The notes under the pieces: generated by a model
Database searches by the model: none
The model's input: only the letters and a program-made list of their open reading frames with translations
What the model was told of the DNA's origin: nothing
Translations under genes and position numbers: made by a program
Shown: positions 23,416 to 31,653 of the stretch, piece after piece
Numbering within the stretch: position 1 is the first letter of the stretch
Layout: each line of letters starts with the position of its first letter
NCBI GenBank assembly: GCA_039196965.1
Contig: JBCCUK010000011.1
Coordinates: 1-64,000 of the forward strand
DNA: 64,000 nt
Direction: 5' to 3'
From: CALLCD01 sp039196965
GTDB lineage: Bacteria > Pseudomonadota > Alphaproteobacteria > Caulobacterales > Hyphomonadaceae

Positions 23416-24885
23416 TTATAGAAGTCTTGGGTTCACCTCGTATCTTTGTTCTTTTGTTCGTGTGCGCATTTGTCTGATGAATGAATCCGTTACCAGCAAA
23501 TCGAGCGCTTCTTGAAGATGATCAAATTTGGTCGTCGACTGGCGCGCTCCAGGAAGTGTAATCCCATCAGGAAGACACTCACCTCGTTTAAGCGCGTACT
23601 TCGTAAATTGCTCTATATTGTATTTTCGGATCAGCCCGATGAGATCGATCGCCATTCGGTCGCCCGGTGGAAGATCTACCGTGAAATACACCCGCCGGCA
23701 TTGTGGCAGGTAATATCCATCCATAAGGCCGAGCGCACCCCGCATGTACTCCGCCTCCAACTCAAGAGTTGGCGGATACTGAGACTGGGAGAAGGCCCAG
23801 TCAATTAGTTTGAGGGCACCAGAAAGACGCAGAACGTAGCCTCGCATTTTCCCATGGGCGGATGCAAATTTTCCGAATAAGTCTTTTCCTTCGTTTTTAT
23901 TCCGCACGTAAAACGGCTCATATTCATTTTTGGCTTCGTGTGTAGGCACAAGTGTATGAAATTCTGCACTATCTGGCGGCGACAGCTTTGATAGTCTATC
24001 TAACGCACGGTTAAGTGGGGAGGGATCGCTGCCTTGTGGCAAACGATCGACATCAATTCCGTTTGGCCAGTGAATGAGAAATCGGCTGGCTAACCCGTCA
24101 TCGGCGTTACCCTTAATAAGGAGGTCGCGGAGCGTAGTAGGTTGAATGCCGCCTGCCATATTGAACAGATGGCGGCTGACGCTAATCGGATCGCTCCCTT
24201 TTCGGTCGGTATAAGACGAACCGCCGGACCACGCTGTCAAAAAATAGCTTCTTCCAGATATGCCAGAATAACCGTCCATAGCTTGTATAGAGCCTGACAA
24301 CTCATCCCTCAGTACCATTAGCCCTTTTGGGCTCACTGCTTCCAGCGGAGGCAAAGCTTCTGGTGTGACATCGTTCGTTAATACACGAGGTGGCCGTTTG
24401 CGAGCTTCTTCAAGAGATTGGCGAGCCTCTTTGGAGTCGTCAGGCAGAAGCATTAGTTGCTGATCGATCTCCGCTTCGTGCTCGGACTGATATCTCTTTT
24501 GTATTATTCCTAGCTGCTTATCAAAGGGTGCCAAGCTGGGACTTTTGCCACTTGAAGAATTTCCTAGGTTCAGAACCCAGATGTTGATTGGTTCTAGCCA
24601 GCCGCGATTGGCTTCAACGCTATATATCTTTCCGCAAAGCGCTGAAACCGAAGCCAGAAGCCACGCCGCGTAGAAATCTGGCGCTAAATCATTGCCGCGC
24701 GCCGCTTCACAAATCCACGGTGTAGCGTTCCCAAAATAAGCTACAGGGTATGGGGGTGGATCCGGTTGGTCTCTGAGGATGCCCCAGTTTGGGGTCGGCC
24801 ATGAACAGCCAGGTTCTGAGCGCTGTTCGATCTCGCCTTGGGTTATATCGACAATTATAGCTTCAGCGGTTGTGGCATCAGTCAT
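23416..24885 (-). CDS. DUF3987-type helicase/primase-like protein
   Basis: This is a 489-aa replication-type protein. The start is ATG 24885 (MTDATTAEAI), chosen for GGAGGGG just upstream. A P-loop GNSSSGKS follows NIWVLNLG (about residues 105-115). The DELSG (about 198) and a downstream block (FNMAGGIQPTTLRDLLI...DGLASRFLIHWP) are characteristic of DUF3987, whose members pair with Prim-Pol domains on mobile elements and probably act as the helicase. Its start overlaps the Prim-Pol stop by 8 nt. It probably supports autonomous replication of the element. Confidence 0.82.
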   Translation of the reverse strand: MTDATTAEAIIVDITQGEIEQRSEPGCSWPTPNWGILRDQPDPPPYPVAYFGNATPWICEAARGNDLAPDFYAAWLLASVSALCGKIYSVEANRGWLEPINIWVLNLGNSSSGKSPSLAPFDKQLGIIQKRYQSEHEAEIDQQLMLLPDDSKEARQSLEEARKRPPRVLTNDVTPEALPPLEAVSPKGLMVLRDELSGSIQAMDGYSGISGRSYFLTAWSGGSSYTDRKGSDPISVSRHLFNMAGGIQPTTLRDLLIKGNADDGLASRFLIHWPNGIDVDRLPQGSDPSPLNRALDRLSKLSPPDSAEFHTLVPTHEAKNEYEPFYVRNKNEGKDLFGKFASAHGKMRGYVLRLSGALKLIDWAFSQSQYPPTLELEAEYMRGALGLMDGYYLPQCRRVYFTVDLPPGDRMAIDLIGLIRKYNIEQFTKYALKRGECLPDGITLPGARQSTTKFDHLQEALDLLVTDSFIRQMRTRTKEQRYEVNPRLL

Positions 24886-25822
24886 TGCGCCCCTCCGGTT
24901 TTTTTCTCGGTGTTGTTTGACCAGCACTCCAACCGCTCCGGATGGTAGCGTGAACCGAACTTCGGCCGTCGGATTCTATAAGCCCATTGGCTCGCGCAGC
25001 CTGAAGAATAGCGTTTTTTACAGGCACTTCAGGAAGCCCGCCGCCGGCTACGATGGATGCTAAGGCTGCACTGGTTTTGAATAGTTGCTGATTTCGCCCA
25101 CCAACGCCGCAGTGAACCAAAGCGCTGATTTCGGATTGGAATGCTCGTTCCCAGTATCGGTCAAGTGTGCTTCCCGAAAACGAGCAATGTTCCCCAATCT
25201 CATTTTCTGGTAACTTGGGTGGCCGTAAATCTTCGACCAGAGCATCGGGTGCTAAAGGGGGTGCTTCCAGCCATCTAAGCCATTGATACGAACCCCGCTT
25301 CAACGAGGTCGGCGGCACCGTGATTACGCCGCCATTCGTCCTGACATCGACGCCCTTGATCGGAAACTTGCCATCTTGCGATGTCCAATTGCGAACCTCG
25401 CTGCCGTCCGGCAAGCTGAAGTAAAGGTGAAAGCCTCCACTTGGGGATCTGGCTACCGGACATGCTGGGAGGTTGAATTCGGTCTTCAGCTGCGCGCCGA
25501 TTTCGGTCGCATTCCATCCGCGTTCGGGGCGATGATCGATGTCCAGAACGACAATCGATTTAGGGACGGCGACGGCCAAAGCGATTTGGCTATTTGGGCC
25601 GAGTACGTGCGCGTAATTCGGATCTAGGCCGAGATCCAGCAAGGCTTGATAATCCAACTCGAATGCCTTGCGGACGGTTTCCGGTGAAGGCACTTCGACG
25701 TTCTTCCATTTGTGCATGGGGATCTTGCGTTGCCCCGTCATGATGACGCGCCAGCCATGGGCGGAATAGGCATGCGCTGCCTCAGCTAGCGACCTTGATT
25801 GCGTGCAGGGAAGCAGGATCAT
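24878..25822 (-). CDS. Prim-Pol (bifunctional DNA primase/polymerase N-terminal type)
   Basis: A 314-aa archaeo-eukaryotic-type primase/polymerase. The start is ATG 25822 (MILLPCTQSRSLAEAAHAYS) with GGAGGG upstream. Diagnostic blocks: VVLDIDHRPERGW (metal-binding DxD, Asp105/Asp107 region), SPSGGFHLYF (the sGG.H motif) and GVDVRTNGGVITVPPT. The C-terminal part, ending GRSSVHATIRSGWSAGQTTPRKKP, resembles a PriCT-type tail. It is coupled by overlaps to the genes on both sides and initiates replication with the DUF3987 protein. Confidence 0.88.
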   Translation of the reverse strand: MILLPCTQSRSLAEAAHAYSAHGWRVIMTGQRKIPMHKWKNVEVPSPETVRKAFELDYQALLDLGLDPNYAHVLGPNSQIALAVAVPKSIVVLDIDHRPERGWNATEIGAQLKTEFNLPACPVARSPSGGFHLYFSLPDGSEVRNWTSQDGKFPIKGVDVRTNGGVITVPPTSLKRGSYQWLRWLEAPPLAPDALVEDLRPPKLPENEIGEHCSFSGSTLDRYWERAFQSEISALVHCGVGGRNQQLFKTSAALASIVAGGGLPEVPVKNAILQAARANGLIESDGRSSVHATIRSGWSAGQTTPRKKPEGRND

Positions 25823-26097
25823 GTGGGACACCCTCCGGCGAAAAAATCCAAGGCCGCTTGCCGTGCGAGCTGGTGGTCTAAGGCTGCGTGTTCGGTCTCG
25901 ATGCATTCTCCTCTGTGAGAGGGGTCTAGCTCTCCAGCCCATTGAAGTGCGTCGTTGCAATCCTGAAAGTTCTCAACCGACAACGGCAATTGAACGCCAT
26001 TAATCAAAACGAGCTGCAGGGGCGCTCGCATCTTCCTGCCGGAAAAGACGAGGACGCTTTCAGCGCGCCAGGCGGTGGGGAAAACGACGTTATTCAA
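25819..26097 (-). CDS. Hypothetical 92-aa protein of the replication operon
   Basis: A soluble small protein (MNNVVFPTAWRAESVLVFSGRKMRAPLQLVLINGVQLPLSVENFQDCNDALQWAGELDPSHRG...). The core 'LINGVQLPLSVENFQDCNDALQWA' looks like a small alpha/beta domain common in satellite operons, unnamed. The TGA overlaps the Prim-Pol ATG (25819-25822) and its start overlaps the preceding gene by 8 nt. Confidence 0.7.
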   Translation of the reverse strand: MNNVVFPTAWRAESVLVFSGRKMRAPLQLVLINGVQLPLSVENFQDCNDALQWAGELDPSHRGECIETEHAALDHQLARQAALDFFAGGCPT

Positions 26098-26302
26098 TGC
26101 TGCCTCCCTCGAGGCAGTGAGCCCGTCTTATCCGATTTGATCTGTCATAGGCCGCTGCAGCTGCCTCAAAGAGCTTCAAGCGGATGGACCGCGTATCCAT
26201 CATTGAACCATCTTCGGAGGCTCTTTCACCGCGTTTGCGGGCGAGCTCAGCCAGCAATTCGGGCGTACAGCCACGCTGCCAGAGTGGAGGTGTCGCGTTC
26301 AT
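26090..26302 (-). CDS. Hypothetical 70-aa protein of the replication operon
   Basis: The start is set at ATG 26302 (MNATPPLWQRGCTPELLAELARKRGERA), because it overlaps the preceding TGA as ATGA; the frame extends 5 codons further but without such coupling. Basic and helical, with an 'ELLAELARKRGER' helix. No family recognised. Confidence 0.65.
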   Translation of the reverse strand: MNATPPLWQRGCTPELLAELARKRGERASEDGSMMDTRSIRLKLFEAAAAAYDRSNRIRRAHCLEGGSIE

Positions 26303-26835
26303 GCCGCCGCCCTCCAAGTCGATGGTCGGTAGAGTGCGGTTTCTCCTATATCTAGCCGCAGCCTGGAGCCTGTTTTGCGTTGGTAAGACCGTCCGAAAAA
26401 AAGCGCATCAATCGCCGTGCTTGCCGCCAAGCGGGAAAAATTTTTAGGAGGGCGCTGACCGTGCTTGCAAATAATCCCCAACTGTCCGGGTGTGGCAGGT
26501 GTCGAGCTTTCAATATCCTCAAAATCAATCGGTAGATCGCCATGCTTGGCCAATTTCGCGTTGGTTGCTCGCATGCAAAGGTGTAACCTACCTTTTTCAA
26601 TGCATTCAGCATTTCGGGGAAACCGACCGTCCTGATCGGCAACCTTGAAAAACGCCAGAAAGTTCCGGGATCGCGCGTCTCTCGCAACAAGCCCCCCGCA
26701 TGCAAGCCCGTTCACCGCCAGCACGTAAGGAAGACCATCTCTGCTCGAGCGGGAGAATTGAAACCACGCCCAGTGAGACGCTGCTGTTTCGAGTGAAACT
26801 TGATTTTGGACGTTTATGAGGCTAACTGTATCCAT
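26299..26835 (-). CDS. Hypothetical protein (178 aa), first of the replication operon
   Basis: A soluble protein with several cysteines (ACGG, AECIEKG, HLCMR, GIICKHG). The N-terminal half, LETAASHWAWFQFSRSSRDGLPYVLAVNGLACGGLVARDARSR, is mixed alpha/beta and unfamiliar. ATG 26835 has only a weak ribosome-binding site. It leads the coupled operon that ends with the DUF3987 gene. Function unknown. Confidence 0.6.
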   Translation of the reverse strand: MDTVSLINVQNQVSLETAASHWAWFQFSRSSRDGLPYVLAVNGLACGGLVARDARSRNFLAFFKVADQDGRFPRNAECIEKGRLHLCMRATNAKLAKHGDLPIDFEDIESSTPATPGQLGIICKHGQRPPKNFSRLAASTAIDALFFGRSYQRKTGSRLRLDIGETALYRPSTWRAAA

Positions 26836-26959
26836 GTCTTGAAGCGCCCTGCTGATAGATATCTGGGCTTCGCAAACCCAAACAGATTCAGATTATCTGG
26901 CCGCAAACCAGATCTCGTTTCGTCCCCGCTGAGCGTTTCGCCGGCGGGGATTTCTCTTT

Positions 26960-27181
26960 TCACGCTAACGCTCCGTTGCGCGCAGCGGCTTTCTCCCTGA
27001 GCAATTGGTAAACCTCCGCCTCAACCCAGCGGGGGCTTCTGTCACTCACGTAGAATGGGCTAGGGAAGCGATCAGCTTTCACCAGCCTGTATAGGCTTGG
27101 CTCAGACAGCCCTGTGACTTCCATACACCAAGATATTCTGCGCGCTTTAACTGGCTTGTCAGCTCTCGAGTTCTCATTCAT
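26960..27181 (-). CDS. AlpA-family HTH regulator/excisionase
   Basis: A 73-aa MerR-like winged-helix protein. ISWCMEVTGLSEPSLYRLVKADRFPSPFYVSDRSPRWVEAEVYQLLREKAAAR carries the AlpA pattern: HTH, then a wing with the SPRW turn, then a helix. AlpA proteins activate integrase or excision functions in P4-like and other integrated elements. It lies 125 nt upstream of the replication operon and is divergent from the 299-aa gene across a repeat-rich control region. Confidence 0.85.
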   Translation of the reverse strand: MNENSRADKPVKARRISWCMEVTGLSEPSLYRLVKADRFPSPFYVSDRSPRWVEAEVYQLLREKAAARNGALA

Positions 27182-27256
27182 TACAACACCTTTCCGATGA
27201 AATTTTATAATTGCATATTAACTATTCAATATTATTCATGAGACCCTTTGACGTGT

Positions 27257-27305
27257 CAATAAGCACCTCTGAGAATTGCCTTATTGAGCATTCTGAGGCA
27301 ATAAG
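27257..27305. promoter_or_regulatory. Heptamer cluster in the AlpA divergent control region
   Basis: CAATAAG (27257-27263), its inverse CTTATTG (27280-27286) and CAATAAG again (27299-27305) form two overlapping inverted repeats with centres about 20 bp apart, between the AlpA start (27181) and ATG 27327. Probably an operator array for the element's switch. Confidence 0.5.
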
Positions 27306-27326
27306 TGCATATTGAGAGGATGACAG

Positions 27327-28226
27327 ATGCCGAGGCCAAAAACCAAAGATCCTAGGACGAAGGCGGTCGGTGTTGCTTTGTCCAAATCGGACGCTGAATT
27401 TCTTGGCGCAGCAGCCAAAAAAAATGGTCGAAAGCTCAGCGCGGAAATGTACGCTCGCATCAAGTTTACCATGGATATAATCGGCGACGATGATGTATTC
27501 GAGGCTGGTAGCGCGCTTCTCGCCGCCAAGAGACGAATCAAACTTACAACAGATGTTCGCAAGGCCGCAGAAACGATGGGCCAAGTTCCAATACTGATAC
27601 AGCCAGGCCAAACAAAATTGCGCACCGCATTCGGCCACAAGACTATCGGAAAGAGGGAAGGCGGGCGGCGCTCTGTAAGAGAGGCGGTGGAGAGAGGCGT
27701 TGCAATTGCTGGGCTTGATGGTTCGCCACCTGATGATTTCCGCATTTATGCGCCAGGCGATCAAAAGGCCTACGACCTGCGCAAGCAAATACGCGCTCTG
27801 AAGATGGAAACCGATTTAGTTTTTACCGACGAGCTGCGCGGGGATCTAGAGCGTGCCCCGAAGGTAAGCTGGGACGCGATATCCGACCTGATAGTCGCTT
27901 TCGATAATCAACAGCCTAGCCCCGCTCAGTTCCAAGAAATGCATCCAGACATGCGCGAGCGCCACAAAGCTCGCCGCGAAACGGCGATAGTGAACATTAC
28001 TGACATTCTCCAAGCATCGCTTGAATATCAAATGGCGAGGGAATGGACGGACTGCATTGATGAAGAGGTAGTAAACTCTAAGGCCAACCCCGAGGAGGAG
28101 CTGACCGCGGAGAAGGTAGAAGCGCTAGCAAAGCAAGCTGCGGAGAGAATTATGGGCTCCTACATAGTATTCAAACGTAACATGACGAACGTAGAAAGTT
28201 GGTGCAGACACAAGCTCTCAGCGTAG
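27327..28226 (+). CDS. Hypothetical protein (299 aa) with MobC-like N-terminus
   Basis: MPRPKTKDPRTKAVGVALSKSDAEFLGAAAKKNGRKLSAEMYARI (residues 1-45) fits a ribbon-helix-helix DNA-binding start as in MobC or CopG-type proteins. The remainder is highly charged and helical, with no membrane segment. It is divergent from AlpA and overlaps the 3' end of the integrase by 9 nt in convergent orientation. A regulator or mobilisation accessory is possible; not certain. Confidence 0.65.
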   Translation: MPRPKTKDPRTKAVGVALSKSDAEFLGAAAKKNGRKLSAEMYARIKFTMDIIGDDDVFEAGSALLAAKRRIKLTTDVRKAAETMGQVPILIQPGQTKLRTAFGHKTIGKREGGRRSVREAVERGVAIAGLDGSPPDDFRIYAPGDQKAYDLRKQIRALKMETDLVFTDELRGDLERAPKVSWDAISDLIVAFDNQQPSPAQFQEMHPDMRERHKARRETAIVNITDILQASLEYQMAREWTDCIDEEVVNSKANPEEELTAEKVEALAKQAAERIMGSYIVFKRNMTNVESWCRHKLSA

Positions 28227-29519
28227 CCGCACGACATTGGATTGATCGCCATCGCGGCCTATGGCTTGGCTTACGAGGCTCGCCCATTTTTCGAGGGCGT
28301 TTCGACGCTCTGCAAGCAAGTCATATCTGGCATATCGGGAAGTCACGCCGCTTCCGCGGGGGGCGGGGGATAGTAGGGCCTGCAGCAAGTGAAATGGTAT
28401 GCCCGTTTCGCCTAGTGTGGTCGCAGCGCAATGCCTAACTGTGTGAATAGTTGCGCCATGATCAGCCAGCCCAGCGGCCCGTTTGGCAGATCTGAAAGCC
28501 CGGCCTACAGCGTTTTGACCGATGTGTTTTAAAGGGTCGCGCGGGTTTGGAAACACGCACACGGGCGTTTCTTCACTTGCCGGGCGTAAAGGGTGTTCCA
28601 GGGCTTCAGTGATAAGCTCCACAGCAAAATCAGAGAGCGGCACTGTAAGCGGACGGTTCCCCTTCATCTTTGCAGCCGGAATGTTCCAAGTGCGTGTTTT
28701 CAGGTTCAATTCAGAGACGAGCATGCTTGCAACCTCGCCAGAGCGTTTCATGGTCAGAGCGGCAACACGCACAGCCAAGGCGGTAAGCGGGTGAACGGAT
28801 ATGTTGGGACTATCCAGCGCGGACCATATTAGAGCGAGCTCTTCGAGTGATGGTGCTTGGGGCTCTTCATTTCCCGGCATGGGGTCGAATTGGCTTGTGA
28901 TCGGGTCGATTGCTTTAGCTGATTTGAACACGGGGGGCATGACCGCTAGAATCTTGTTGTGCGTTGCCGACGCGCCGGACGCCCGTAGTTTTTGAAAGAT
29001 CGGCGCAACGTCCGAAGTCCGAACATCCGTGATCGGCATATCACCAATGACCGGTAGAACGTGAACACGAAACAAGGTGCGAATGTCGCCAATGTAGCCC
29101 GCGCGTCTTCCCCGGCCTTCAAGCACGGCAAGATGACGACCGAGGGCATGGGCGACCGTATTCGTTGTCTTCGTTGATCGGGCTTCCTTTGCCTTTTTGA
29201 ACTGTATGGCCGGATCTATTCCGCTTTCCCGCATGGCCAGCAATTCGTTGGCCTTTAGCCGGGCGGCAGATAGCGTCATTTCAATGGGGACTAGGTTTCC
29301 ATCGCCATCATGGGCGGGAGCGGCATTGCCAAAGGGGAGCAATGTCAGTCGGCGGCGTTGCCCCTGCCACCGATATCGATAGCACCAGGTGCGCTTACCC
29401 GATGCCATCACCCGAAGCCCAAGCCCAGGCGATTGCGTGTCCCAATAGTCTTCCTGCGCCTTTCCTTCCGGGCATTTTGCCCCCCGGCAGAACGAGTCAG
29501 TGAGCTTTAGAGATGGCAT
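28218..29519 (-). CDS. int: Tyrosine recombinase (P4-type integrase)
   Basis: A 433-aa phage integrase with an N-terminal arm-binding DUF4102-like domain (LTDSFCRGAKCPEGKAQEDYWD...GLGLRV, 5-45) and a C-terminal catalytic domain. Catalytic residues seen are Arg of LTMKRSGEVA, HTVRH (His-x-x-Arg) and a tyrosine in SRYARYD. The usual LxH before the Tyr is LSP here (LLSPAPRGSG), so the second His/Trp is missing or shifted. It sits 150 bp from the tRNA-Thr fragment, as for elements that integrate in tRNA 3' ends. It catalyses integration and, with AlpA, excision. Confidence 0.92.
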   Translation of the reverse strand: MPSLKLTDSFCRGAKCPEGKAQEDYWDTQSPGLGLRVMASGKRTWCYRYRWQGQRRRLTLLPFGNAAPAHDGDGNLVPIEMTLSAARLKANELLAMRESGIDPAIQFKKAKEARSTKTTNTVAHALGRHLAVLEGRGRRAGYIGDIRTLFRVHVLPVIGDMPITDVRTSDVAPIFQKLRASGASATHNKILAVMPPVFKSAKAIDPITSQFDPMPGNEEPQAPSLEELALIWSALDSPNISVHPLTALAVRVAALTMKRSGEVASMLVSELNLKTRTWNIPAAKMKGNRPLTVPLSDFAVELITEALEHPLRPASEETPVCVFPNPRDPLKHIGQNAVGRAFRSAKRAAGLADHGATIHTVRHCAATTLGETGIPFHLLQALLSPAPRGSGVTSRYARYDLLAERRNALEKWASLVSQAIGRDGDQSNVVRLR

Positions 29520-29531
29520 GCGATTTCCCCG

Positions 29532-29551
29532 TTAGGGTCCAATTAGGGTCC
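29532..29551. repeat. Tandem TTAGGGTCC repeats near attR
   Basis: TTAGGGTCC occurs at 29532-29540 and 29543-29551, period 11 bp (one helix turn), just upstream of the integrase start and 115 bp from the tRNA fragment. Likely integrase arm-type sites. Confidence 0.5.
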
Positions 29552-29666
29552 ATTTGTATGATAATGCATGAAAGTTCGTGAGAACAGATAACTTTGAAAT
29601 GGCCTACATTTATTGAGGTGTGAGGCTTTATGATAACGGTTGATAATCAGTAAAATTCAAGGTCGC

Positions 29667-29716
29667 ATCATTGGTAATGATGAGGTCGGGAGTTCAATTC
29701 TCCCTCGCGGCACCAT
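29667..29716 (+). repeat. attR: 3' end of a tRNA-Thr(GGT) gene
   Basis: The segment folds as a tRNA 3' half: anticodon stem CATCA/TGATG around loop TTGGTAA (anticodon GGT), variable AGGTC, T arm GGGAG-TTCAATT-CTCCC, acceptor strand TCGCGGC, discriminator A and CCA. The D arm and 5' acceptor strand are absent upstream, so it is not a functional gene but the duplicated end left by integration. The intact tRNA-Thr should lie at the other end of the element, not seen in this window. Confidence 0.88.
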
Positions 29717-29756
29717 TCTCTATCACTTGGAAGTGCAGTTCTTTAAGCGCTTCAGA

Positions 29757-30416
29757 TCACCGCTTCGATGATGCCACTTCCTTAATTGCGAGCGGTAATA
29801 GGACCGAATTGAACGCTGCAGCGAGCATAGCTTTTGTTAGGTTGATTGTTCGCGATCCTCTCTCGATTGACTGACTTACAGCTATGGCCACTGCGGGCCC
29901 GGCGAAGCTGATCAGGATATGAATTGCGTTTTTCACCTCGTCTCGACTCTCAGGCAGAAACAGGTGTTTTGAGAGATCGTAGATATTATCGACATAGAAA
30001 CGTGTATCGTCGGCATCCAAATCCTTGATTGCTTTTTCGCTCGCCATTCCGGTCCAGATATCGCGGAGCACCGGCTCGCTTCGATAAAGTTGATAATAGG
30101 CATCGAGCAGCTGCAGGATTCTGTTTGAAAGATCTTCAAAGTCTTTCGGCTTCGATGGGAAAAGTTCGTGAAAGTTCTCCCGCCCCTGATCCAGATATCG
30201 CGCCAGGAGTGCTTCGATTATAGCGCTTCTGTTTGGAAAGTACTGATAGATTGAACTAATTGTAATGTCGGCCTCGGTGGCGATGTCGCTCATCGATACT
30301 GCAGCCCACCCCTTTGATAATATGAGTTTTTTTGTGGCCTTTAATATGGAGTCCACACGTTTCTGGCTGCGTGCCTGTTTCGGGTCCCGCACCTCGTCCT
30401 GTCGATGATCTCGCAT
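29757..30416 (-). CDS. TetR-family repressor of the first RND efflux operon
   Basis: A 219-aa protein from ATG 30416 (MRDHRQDEVRDPKQARSQKRVDSILKATKKL); the frame extends upstream across the promoter without another sensible start. The TetR HTH is SKGWAAVSMSDIATEADITISSIYQYFPNRSAIIEALLARYL (about 33-75); the C-terminal ligand domain is TetR_C-like. It is divergent from the MFP gene. A perfect 15-bp palindrome lies 15 bp from its start. It probably represses itself and the pump until a hydrophobic inducer binds. Confidence 0.9.
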   Translation of the reverse strand: MRDHRQDEVRDPKQARSQKRVDSILKATKKLILSKGWAAVSMSDIATEADITISSIYQYFPNRSAIIEALLARYLDQGRENFHELFPSKPKDFEDLSNRILQLLDAYYQLYRSEPVLRDIWTGMASEKAIKDLDADDTRFYVDNIYDLSKHLFLPESRDEVKNAIHILISFAGPAVAIAVSQSIERGSRTINLTKAMLAAAFNSVLLPLAIKEVASSKR

Positions 30417-30431
30417 CTGAAACACCCTAAT

Positions 30432-30446
30432 CTGAAAAGTTTTCAG
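30432..30446. promoter_or_regulatory. TetR operator between repressor and efflux operon
   Basis: CTGAAAA-G-TTTTCAG is a perfect palindrome. TTGACT at 30454-30459 with ATATGA at 30477-30482 (17-bp spacing) is a candidate promoter for the efflux operon just beyond it, so bound repressor would affect both directions. Confidence 0.6.
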
Positions 30447-30568
30447 AAAATGGTTGACTGAAGCTGACCTGTCAACATATGAGCGGGAACGGATAGCGGA
30501 TTTGGTGCTTATAGAACCGTCGAAGCGATTGATTAGCCCCAGCAGATTTACAGTCGAGGAGCTTAACG

Positions 30569-31642
30569 ATGAAGTCCATAACAAAGCCGTTGGTCTTGGC
30601 GGCATGCTTGTTTGTCATAGTGGCATGTTCCGCCGAACCAGTTGTGGAAACGGAAACGGCCGTCGAGCAACCGATCAAGTATTATGTGGTAACAACTGCT
30701 ACGAATGAGGTGCCTGTGAGCTATCCAGGTGCCATTGAAGCGGCTCAAAAATCTGAACTGACGTTTCAAGTAAGTGGGTTGCTGCAGGAGTTGCCCGTTA
30801 TCGAGGGGCAAGACGTCCGCAAGGGCGACCTTCTGGCTAAACTTGACCAAAGAGACTTCAGAAACAGCCTAGCCGCCGCTCAGGCGCAATTTGACAACGC
30901 TGAAGCCGCTTTTAAACGGGCGGAGACCCTGGCGGCGGAAAATGCCGTTTCCCGGGCGGTATTCGATCAGCGGAAATCCAGTCGTGATATTGCGCGCGCC
31001 GAATTGCGAATGGCACGTAAAGCGCTCGAAGATACCGAGCTGCGCGCGCCTTTCGACGGCTATGTTGCTCAGGTCAATGTCGAGAGTTTTCAAAACATTG
31101 CGGCTCAACAGGATGTCATGACGCTGAAGAATGACGGCGAATTGGATGCTGTCGTAGATATCCCAGCACAGATCGTTGCGCAGCAACCAAACTTCGAACC
31201 AAAGGATATTGTCGTTACTTTGGATGCCGATCCATCTCGTTCCATTCCTGCGGTTTTTAAGGAAGCGCGCGTTGTCGCCGATCCGTCGACCCAAACCTAT
31301 CCGGTTCGGTTCTCGTTTAACCCGCCGCCTGACCTGCAGATACTCCCTGGCATGAGCGCCCGGATTGAGGCGACCTTCGTTTACAAAGGTGAACCTTCCG
31401 AACTTGGATACTCGGTCCCGGCCGGATCCATTAGCACAAATGAAAATGGTACTTTCGTTTGGATTATCGATGAGGACACCCAGACCGTATCACGAAGGTC
31501 GGTGACTGTTTCTGAAGATCGGGTTGGTTCATATGTGACCATCATCTCTGGTCTAGAGAGCGGTGATGTCATTGCCGGTGCGGGTGCCGCCTATCTTTAC
31601 GAAGGTATGCAGGTCCGCCCCTGGTCCAAAAACAACCAATAG
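30569..31642 (+). CDS. RND efflux periplasmic adaptor (membrane fusion protein), copy 1
   Basis: A 357-aa adaptor lipoprotein (lipobox IVAC, Cys20) that links the inner-membrane pump to the outer-membrane factor. It shows a lipoyl/barrel-sandwich half (SGLLQELPVIEGQDVRKGDLLAKLDQRDF), a short coiled-coil hairpin (about 95-160), the second lipoyl half (ALEDTELRAPFDGYVAQV) and beta-barrel/MP domains. It is preceded by TetR and its operator and followed 11 nt later by the RND gene. Paralogue of the 57.4-kb adaptor. Confidence 0.93.
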   Translation: MKSITKPLVLAACLFVIVACSAEPVVETETAVEQPIKYYVVTTATNEVPVSYPGAIEAAQKSELTFQVSGLLQELPVIEGQDVRKGDLLAKLDQRDFRNSLAAAQAQFDNAEAAFKRAETLAAENAVSRAVFDQRKSSRDIARAELRMARKALEDTELRAPFDGYVAQVNVESFQNIAAQQDVMTLKNDGELDAVVDIPAQIVAQQPNFEPKDIVVTLDADPSRSIPAVFKEARVVADPSTQTYPVRFSFNPPPDLQILPGMSARIEATFVYKGEPSELGYSVPAGSISTNENGTFVWIIDEDTQTVSRRSVTVSEDRVGSYVTIISGLESGDVIAGAGAAYLYEGMQVRPWSKNNQ

Positions 31643-31653
31643 GAACAGACGCA

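Noticed and set aside
29667..29716. Complete tRNA-Thr gene
   Set aside because: Only the anticodon arm to CCA end is present; no D arm or 5' acceptor strand precedes it.
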